A stretch of 11,071 bases of DNA from Anaerolineales bacterium UBA1136 (GTDB lineage Bacteria > Chloroflexota > Anaerolineae > Anaerolineales > UBA11657). The position numbers and the translations under genes are program-made. The stretch lies in the NCBI GenBank assembly GCA_002311455.1, contig DCAJ01000075.1, positions 79,254 to 90,324 on the forward strand, given 5' to 3'. The notes beneath the pieces are model-generated. The model saw nothing but the letters and a program-made list of their open reading frames with translations. It was not told the origin of the DNA and ran no database searches. How positions within the stretch are numbered: position 1 is the stretch's first letter; the number at the start of each line of letters is the position of its first letter. This document shows, one piece after another, positions 6,860-11,071 of this stretch.

Positions 6860-8143
6860 TTAGAGGTTTAGTAAATTTCTAGCCACACGACGACCTAACT
6901 CTATTGCAAAATTAGTGCCTCGGTCCCAAGGATATACTTGGCTCATGCTAGCTAACCATAATCCTTTTATTGGTGTCTGTAGCCCTGGTATTTTTCTTGA
7001 CAAATTGATGGATGGTACCGGCTGTGCATATGGGCTACGGAATACCCAAGATTGATTTATCCAACTCACATCAAAATCGGGATTGAAGCGTGTTAGTGCC
7101 GGTAAGAATTGATTCGCTACCTCTTCGGCTTGCATACTAAAATTCCGGTGATTAGTTTCCAGGTATTGGCCACAATATACAATGTGCTCACCCCCAAAAT
7201 GTGATGGTGAAACAAAATTAGTGTGTTCTACTAGTGCTAGAAAGGGAAATCCTGCTGTAGCAGGTAAGTTAAACCAATAGTGGTTGGTTAAGCGCTTTTT
7301 TAGAGCTAACACTAGAACTAGGGCCCCTATACTTTGTAAATTCTTAAGCTTAACAGCATAGTCTTTTGGAATTCCTGGTGTAATTTGCACTAATTGTCTT
7401 GGAGAGCATGTTGCTATACATTGTTCAAAGATATGCTCTGTATCGTTTACCTCTAGTATCAATTTTGAATCGGATACAGTGGTAATGGATTTTACTGTTT
7501 GGTTAAGTAGTATTTCTCCACCTTGTTGGCGTACTTTATCTGAAAGCAGATTCAGGAATATTTGGAAGCCGCCCTCGAATGTCCCCAATTGTGCAGTACG
7601 TGTGTGTATACGAGCCCACAGCCAAGACATAGGTATATCGTCGGAATATCGTCCAAATTTTGCTTTGAGTAACGGTTCCCACATTGTTCTGTATACGTTT
7701 GTGCCTGCCCAACGTTTCATCCAGTCCGCAGCGCTAATCTTCTCCAGATTATGCCAATCTCTTGTGGATCGTAAGTAAAGTGTAGTAATCCCAAAACGAA
7801 GTTTATTTATTCCCCATCCTAGACCTGGAAAGCGTAGTGCGGATATAGGTGAGTCTAGTGGATAAAAGTTCCCAAGATGATACATCATTGTATCTGGACG
7901 TCGGAAAATTATTTGATCACTGCAATTGAGCTCCCTTGCCAATTTAAGAACATGTTGGTCTGAAGCGAACCAATGATGATAGAAACGCTCCAGAGTCCAG
8001 TCCCAAGACTCGACTTTAAATCCGGAAGCCAGTCCGCCAACTTCTGCAGCTCCATCGAAGATTACTACTTTATGTCCTGCCTTAGTGAGGTCATAAGCTG
8101 CCGAGAGACCAGCGATGCCTGAACCTATAATTGCTATATTCAT
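6860..8143 (-). CDS. FAD-dependent oxidoreductase (HemY/amine-oxidase-like)
   Basis: A 427-residue soluble flavoprotein. It starts directly with the FAD/NAD Rossmann motif (GSGIAG at 7-12), has an acidic residue at the end of beta-2 (VVIFD, D30) and the following GG motif (EVGGLASGF). The C-terminal FAD-contact segment is clear (GLWLASMSQVYPWDRGTN, about residue 393 onward). This architecture is shared by protoporphyrinogen oxidase (HemY), amine oxidases and UDP-galactopyranose-mutase-like enzymes. Residues 53-58 (YHHWFA region) and the DRGTN ending look like the bacterial 'NAD(P)/FAD-dependent oxidoreductase' group often annotated in Chloroflexota. True heme-pathway function is doubtful because no other heme genes are present. 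The start is fixed by the Rossmann motif; no SD is seen. It converges on the GNAT gene with a 25-nt gap and no obvious terminator. Confidence 0.85.
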   Translation of the reverse strand: MNIAIIGSGIAGLSAAYDLTKAGHKVVIFDGAAEVGGLASGFKVESWDWTLERFYHHWFASDQHVLKLARELNCSDQIIFRRPDTMMYHLGNFYPLDSPISALRFPGLGWGINKLRFGITTLYLRSTRDWHNLEKISAADWMKRWAGTNVYRTMWEPLLKAKFGRYSDDIPMSWLWARIHTRTAQLGTFEGGFQIFLNLLSDKVRQQGGEILLNQTVKSITTVSDSKLILEVNDTEHIFEQCIATCSPRQLVQITPGIPKDYAVKLKNLQSIGALVLVLALKKRLTNHYWFNLPATAGFPFLALVEHTNFVSPSHFGGEHIVYCGQYLETNHRNFSMQAEEVANQFLPALTRFNPDFDVSWINQSWVFRSPYAQPVPSINLSRKIPGLQTPIKGLWLASMSQVYPWDRGTNFAIELGRRVARNLLNL

Positions 8144-8171
8144 CTATGTAATGTGTAAGAGGAATTTAATC

Positions 8172-8224
8172 AGAAACAATAGTTACCATACTTTTACGAC
8201 CCTAGTTGTCAGACCATTGTTTCT
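8172..8224. repeat. Inverted repeat flanking a candidate promoter
   Basis: AGAAACAAT (8172-8180) and ATTGTTTCT (8216-8224) are perfect 9-bp inverted repeats separated by 35 bp. They lie upstream of the FAD oxidoreductase gene (ATG at 8143) and exactly bracket the candidate promoter at 8185-8212. They could be two half-sites of a looping or dimeric regulator; chance is not excluded. Confidence 0.4.
8185..8212 (-). promoter_or_regulatory. Candidate promoter of the FAD oxidoreductase gene
   Basis: On the minus strand CTGACA (8212-8207, 5 of 6) is followed after 16 nt by TATGGT (8190-8185, 4 of 6). The start would be near 8178, giving a leader of about 35 nt. The -10 is imperfect, so the call is tentative. 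Confidence 0.3.
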
Positions 8225-8228
8225 CAGA

Positions 8229-8250
8229 CTTTACGCTTAGAGCGTATAAG
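8229..8250. repeat. Short hairpin between SWIM and oxidoreductase genes
   Basis: TACGCT (8232-8237) and AGCGTA (8241-8246) form a perfect 6-bp stem around TAG, extendable by three pairs past a single bulged base. No U-run follows on either strand, so it is not a standard intrinsic terminator. It may stabilise the 3' end of the SWIM transcript. Confidence 0.3.
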
Positions 8251-8299
8251 AGGGATTACCAACGAACATAGAGATTGTTTGTTGTGATGCGATTTGTGA

Positions 8300-8542
8300 T
8301 TAGACCATTGCTGGACTAGGTAACATGTTGTGAAGCAATCGTTCTAGTGCCATGGTGTGGCTACATACTTTTCGAACTGAAAAAAATTCACAGTCACAAT
8401 GTAATGTTCCATGGTTACAGGTAACTGTGTGGTCATTGTTATCTCCATCAAACTTTATAGTGAAATCGTCGAAACTAAATCGTTCAGGTTCCTCAGCATA
8501 TCTCTTGGACTTCTCGATCTTGCCGATCATTCCATAATCCAT
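8300..8542 (-). CDS. Small SWIM zinc-finger protein
   Basis: An 80-residue protein whose second half carries a SWIM-type zinc-binding pattern CxCx(n)CxH: HCDCEF followed by VCSH (about 49-62). SWIM domains bind zinc and usually mediate DNA or protein contacts. Most known ones sit in larger proteins such as SWI2/SNF2 ATPases or transposases, so a stand-alone domain is notable; similar tiny proteins occur in some bacteria. The N-terminus is charged (MIGKIEKSKRYAEEPERF), followed by a short beta-rich part (DDFTIKFDG). The start is supported by AGGAGA ending 5 nt before the ATG. It lies alone between the YdcF and oxidoreductase genes on the same strand, with its own candidate promoter about 150 nt upstream. 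Role unknown. Confidence 0.75.
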   Translation of the reverse strand: MDYGMIGKIEKSKRYAEEPERFSFDDFTIKFDGDNNDHTVTCNHGTLHCDCEFFSVRKVCSHTMALERLLHNMLPSPAMV

Positions 8543-8551
8543 GAATCTCTC

Positions 8552-8662
8552 CTATATGTTTGCTGAATCAAAAACACACGCGAAAATCCAGGCTATTACA
8601 CGTGTGTTTTCATAATTTATGTGGTCGCAGGCACACCTATTATTTACGAGAGCACCTTTCAT
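8552..8662 (-). CDS. Possible 36-residue leader peptide upstream of the SWIM gene
   Basis: A short frame starts at the ATG at 8662-8660 and ends at a TAG (8554-8552) that overlaps the SD of the SWIM gene. It is in the same frame as that gene, separated from it by this one stop. The peptide begins MKGALVNNRCAC and contains a hydrophobic middle (VIAWIFACVF). It lies wholly inside the transcript expected from the promoter at 8690-8718. Its SD is poor (AGGA about 11 nt upstream). It could be a coupling or regulatory leader peptide, or chance. Confidence 0.22.
   Translation of the reverse strand: MKGALVNNRCACDHINYENTRVIAWIFACVFDSANI
8570..8610 (-). terminator. Terminator-like hairpin in the region between YdcF and SWIM genes
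   Basis: A perfect 10-bp inverted repeat: AAAACACACG (8571-8580) and CGTGTGTTTT (8601-8610), around a 20-nt loop. Read on the minus strand, the second arm runs into TTTTT and then GATTC, as in an intrinsic terminator. It lies about 30 nt before the SWIM start and 126 bp past the YdcF stop. It may end YdcF-operon transcripts, attenuate the SWIM transcript, or form the 3' end of a small RNA. The stem is AT-rich, so efficiency is uncertain. On the plus strand it also ends in TTTT. Confidence 0.4.
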
Positions 8663-8689
8663 TGTGCAACCATCCTGTGCATGCATTGT

Positions 8690-8718
8690 AGTATATATCT
8701 AGAGCCATAATTAGTCAA
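8690..8718 (-). promoter_or_regulatory. Promoter upstream of the SWIM gene
   Basis: On the minus strand TTGACT (8718-8713, 5 of 6) is followed after 17 nt by TATACT (8695-8690, 5 of 6). The start would be near 8683, about 140 nt before the SWIM ATG. The promoter lies just past the stop codon of the YdcF gene, separating the SWIM gene from that operon. Confidence 0.5.
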
Positions 8719-8735
8719 TATATAGTGCAGCTAGG

Positions 8736-9527
8736 TCAATTTAAATGCTCGGAAATACTAATCCAACCTTTTTGTTTGTAATACAGATACGCTATGATTT
8801 CACGCATAACAGCCTGGCTGCGGTCTAGGTTGCTCTTGGTAGGATATATAGACCAATTTGTGTTAGTAGTGGGGGTTGATGTGTGGGGTGCTACAGATGG
8901 TATAGCATCGAGATTTTGTGTTTGGAATGTAGCTAGTGCGCGCCTCATATGAGTGTGTGAAGTTACCAATATAAAGCTATTTATATCTTTTCTAAGGAGC
9001 AGCTTTGCAACATTTACAGCTTGCTCGTAGGTATTCTGGGAATTCGGTTCCATTAATATCAGGTTATCTGCCACACCTAACTGCAGTAACTCCTTACGCA
9101 TTAGTTCGCTTTCGGGAATGGATAGTGCCAATGAATCTCCTATTCCCCCAGAAAGGACAATTGGAATTTTTGGCAGCATGTTACGCAGCCGGAGCGCTTC
9201 TAGGGATCGGTATGCTGTCTGGGTGGATATAGTATGAATTGCATGTGTGTTGTTGCTTACTGTGTGTCCGCCGCCACTAAGTACCACTATTGCATCTATA
9301 TCTCTTGTTGCTGAGCTATTAGTTATAGGTGTGAAATCTTGACGCAGCAATGATTCTAGCCAGGCGGCACCAAAATATGTGCTCATAAGCCAGTAAGCAC
9401 ATAAAGTAGATGTTAGCCAAATACGGCTCAATGTACGTGAGTGATGACCACCATAAAGTAGTATTACGCCAATCATGATTAATACTAATAAAAATGGTAG
9501 CGATCCTGGAATTAATAAATCATACAT
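8736..9527 (-). CDS. YdcF/ElyC-family (DUF218) membrane protein
   Basis: A 263-residue protein with two N-terminal membrane segments (about 8-26 and 34-54) and a DUF218 domain from about 77 to 250, probably on the outer face of the inner membrane. Diagnostic pieces are DAIVVLSGGG (78-87), IVLSGGIGDS (123-132), the acidic PESELMRKEL (138-147), NSQNTYEQA (162-170) and ILVTSHTHMRRA (186-197). Family members such as E. coli ElyC and SanA affect envelope integrity and peptidoglycan or lipid-carrier metabolism; the chemical reaction is unsettled. The length and the two-helix anchor resemble ElyC. GGAG at 9539-9536, 8 nt before the ATG, supports this start. The upstream DNA glycosylase gene ends 26 nt earlier on the same strand, so the two are probably one operon. 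Confidence 0.85.
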   Translation of the reverse strand: MYDLLIPGSLPFLLVLIMIGVILLYGGHHSRTLSRIWLTSTLCAYWLMSTYFGAAWLESLLRQDFTPITNSSATRDIDAIVVLSGGGHTVSNNTHAIHTISTQTAYRSLEALRLRNMLPKIPIVLSGGIGDSLALSIPESELMRKELLQLGVADNLILMEPNSQNTYEQAVNVAKLLLRKDINSFILVTSHTHMRRALATFQTQNLDAIPSVAPHTSTPTTNTNWSIYPTKSNLDRSQAVMREIIAYLYYKQKGWISISEHLN

Positions 9528-9553
9528 TTCAATTACTCCAACAACATATGTCC

Positions 9554-10204
9554 TTAGTCTGTGTCGTAAATACTCGTTATCTCAGGTTTAGTTTCTAGTA
9601 GACGCCAAAGGTACCAACTAGCTGCTGTACGGAATGGTCTCCAAGGTTCGGCAATTTGCAACATGGTTTTTGAGTCTGGCAAATTTTCCAAACCACATAG
9701 TTTCTGTATTCCTTTGCGTATCCCTAAATCACCTATTGGAAGTATGTCTGGATGGTTAAGTGAAAACATTAGAAATATGTTTGCGGTCCAGTCTCCAATA
9801 CCTTTAACTTTAGTTAATATGTGTGTAATTTCATCAGGACTCATGTGTCTGAATCTGTGTGGACGAATATGACCCTGAATGTATTGATCTGAAAGCTCGT
9901 GGATGGTGGTTGCCTTTTGCAGAGATACACCTGCTGATTGTATCTCTGCTATAGATAATTGTCGTACTTTGTTTGGTGTTGGAAAGCGACTAGTTGGGTA
10001 TAGTTGTAGAAACCTTTTGTAGATGCTAGCAGCGGCTTTGCCTGATAACTGCTGATTTATGATAGTTTGCACTAGTGATTCAAAAGAATTGCGGGTGCGC
10101 TGGAGTTTTGGTGGTCCGTAAATTTTGATCAAATCATTGAATCGTGGATCAACCTTGCGCAGATGATGGGTCGCCTCTTTACTGTTCATATAAGGAACGA
10201 GCAT
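9554..10204 (-). CDS. DNA-3-methyladenine glycosylase II (AlkA-type, HhH-GPD)
   Basis: A 216-residue cytosolic base-excision repair enzyme of the HhH-GPD superfamily that removes alkylated purines from DNA. It shows SFESLVQTIINQQLS (40-54), the helix-hairpin-helix loop VKGIGDWTA (133-141), the catalytic aspartate in LPIGDLGI (D159) and the closing EPWRPFRTAASWYLWR (about 186-201). It lacks the N-terminal domain of E. coli AlkA (282 residues), as do many short bacterial homologues. The start is uncertain: the ATG at 10204 and another at 10189 (MNSKEATHHL) both lack a well-spaced SD; an AGAGG lies about 18 nt before the first. It is the first gene of a probable operon with the YdcF-like gene and is divergent from lipB. 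Confidence 0.88.
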   Translation of the reverse strand: MLVPYMNSKEATHHLRKVDPRFNDLIKIYGPPKLQRTRNSFESLVQTIINQQLSGKAAASIYKRFLQLYPTSRFPTPNKVRQLSIAEIQSAGVSLQKATTIHELSDQYIQGHIRPHRFRHMSPDEITHILTKVKGIGDWTANIFLMFSLNHPDILPIGDLGIRKGIQKLCGLENLPDSKTMLQIAEPWRPFRTAASWYLWRLLETKPEITSIYDTD

Positions 10205-10293
10205 GTGGTTAGTTGATAGTACCTCTTATTAATAAATATTCTTTCCGATATTAGTCCTGCTATGGTGTCTTTGCAGATGTGTAATAGTAGTAG

Positions 10294-10323
10294 TTGACTC
10301 TAAGTGATCGAATCGATTATAAC
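10294..10323 (+). promoter_or_regulatory. Promoter of lipB
   Basis: TTGACT (10294-10299, 5 of 6) and TATAAC (10318-10323, 5 of 6) are separated by 18 nt. The start would be near 10330, giving a leader of about 50 nt. I see no equally good promoter for the divergent glycosylase gene in the 177-bp shared region. Confidence 0.5.
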
Positions 10324-10381
10324 ATCTTGGTTTCGGCACTGCTCCATCATTATAGAGCAACCGGATGGTACAATTTGTTCG

Positions 10382-11071
10382 ATGGGAAAGTTATGTCAAG
10401 CGATTGACGTAGGCACAATTGATTATGCAGATGCATGCGCATTGCAATCTTCTCTGGCTTCTGAGCTTGCGGCTGGTAATCGTTCTGACTGTATACTGTT
10501 ATTACAACACCCCCATACTTACACATTAGGAAAAACAGCAAAGTACGAGCATTTGCTTTACACTGAGGAACAACTAACCCATTATGGTATTGTCGTTTAT
10601 GAATCTAATCGTGGCGGTGGTATTACTTATCATGGGCCTGGACAGTTAGTTGGATACCCAATATTGGATTTAGGAAGTCTTTGTATGGATGGTTCACAAA
10701 CATTTACTTCAGATTATATAAACTACATTCGTAAAATAGAGGTTATGCTAATCAATATCCTGCGTAGCTATGGACTTGATTCAGTACAATTACCTGGATT
10801 GACAGGAGTATGGGTAGAGTCCCGTATTTTCTCAAAACGACAAGGCACCTTATGTAACAGTGCTGAATTACCAAGTAAGATTGGCTCAATCGGTGTTAGA
10901 GTAGATAAAAATGGAATTAGCCAACATGGATTTGCCCTCAATGTAGATACTCAAACTTGTTATTTTGAAGGTATAGTGCCTTGTGGTCTTGAAGGTTATG
11001 GAATTGTCTCTATGGCAGAGATACTAGCAGACGTACCTACGATAGAAGATGTGCAAAATACTGTAATTTGC
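10382..11071 (+). CDS. lipB: Octanoyl-[acyl-carrier-protein]:protein N-octanoyltransferase (partial at 3' end)
   Basis: The first 230 codons are present with no stop, so the gene runs past the right edge, probably only slightly, since LipB proteins are usually 210-240 residues. LipB moves an octanoyl group from acyl-carrier protein to the lipoyl domains of 2-oxoacid dehydrogenases and the glycine cleavage H protein; LipA then inserts sulphur. Seen here: LLLQHPHTYTLG (39-50), the substrate-binding RGGGITYHGPGQLVGYP (77-93), the catalytic lysine in SKIGSIGVRV (K166), HGFALNV (182-188) and the acyl-bearing cysteine in IVPCGL (C201). Between TGVWV and SKIGSIG there are about 20 extra residues compared with the usual form. 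The ATG at 10382 is chosen because the peptide from there matches the usual LipB beginning; upstream the frame is open to 10304 but offers only GTG. No good SD is present. Confidence 0.93.
   Translation, partial: MGKLCQAIDVGTIDYADACALQSSLASELAAGNRSDCILLLQHPHTYTLGKTAKYEHLLYTEEQLTHYGIVVYESNRGGGITYHGPGQLVGYPILDLGSLCMDGSQTFTSDYINYIRKIEVMLINILRSYGLDSVQLPGLTGVWVESRIFSKRQGTLCNSAELPSKIGSIGVRVDKNGISQHGFALNVDTQTCYFEGIVPCGLEGYGIVSMAEILADVPTIEDVQNTVIC

Noticed and set aside
8229..8250. Hairpin considered as the intrinsic terminator of the SWIM gene
   Set aside because: There is no U-run after it on either strand; it is kept only as a structural repeat.
10350..10541. Minus-strand frame of 63 codons across the lipB start
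   Set aside because: It lies antisense to the well-supported lipB beginning and its promoter, and resembles no protein.

Overview
The window comes from an AT-rich bacterial chromosome (roughly 40% GC by eye). The gene set is accessory-looking with scattered housekeeping genes. The combination of a CelD-type acetyltransferase, a HemY-like FAD oxidoreductase and a very small SWIM zinc-finger protein reminds me of Chloroflexota, but this is only an impression; no rRNA or other marker is present. Several start codons lack a Shine-Dalgarno (SD) sequence, while others (the partial gene at the left edge, the MscS channel, the SWIM protein, the YdcF protein) have clear ones.

Left part (1-1724): the first 24 codons of an unrecognised minus-strand gene lie at the left edge. 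It is preceded by an intergenic stretch with two candidate promoters and a pair of identical 8-bp repeats two helical turns apart. Next is a minus-strand protein-kinase-fold gene whose catalytic loop (HNDLHVGN) resembles kinases of large DNA viruses. It has a near-consensus promoter.

Ion-channel part (1725-4553): a plus-strand MscS-family mechanosensitive channel with a large insertion in its cytoplasmic part converges tail to tail on a minus-strand two-helix K+ channel with an RCK domain (MthK/GsuK-like). Both suggest osmotic or turgor control. The K+ channel gene has a well-placed internal SD and ATG just before the RCK domain, the arrangement known from MthK, where it yields a separate soluble RCK subunit.

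Middle (4751-8143): a plus-strand two-gene unit (nucleotidyltransferase-fold protein, then CelD/BcsL-type GNAT) converges on a minus-strand HemY-like FAD-dependent oxidoreductase. All three are transferase or oxidoreductase families without a known substrate here.

Right part (8300-11071): there is a tiny SWIM zinc-finger gene with an elaborate upstream region (a good promoter, a 36-codon frame and a terminator-like hairpin). It is followed, still on the minus strand, by a probable two-gene operon of an AlkA-type DNA glycosylase and a YdcF/DUF218 membrane protein. Finally a divergent plus-strand lipB (octanoyltransferase for lipoate synthesis) has its own promoter and runs off the right edge.

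No CRISPR array, insertion sequence, tRNA or rRNA was seen. The most testable novelties are the MthK-like internal start, the virus-like kinase, the MscS insertion, and the leader or small-RNA candidate upstream of the SWIM gene.
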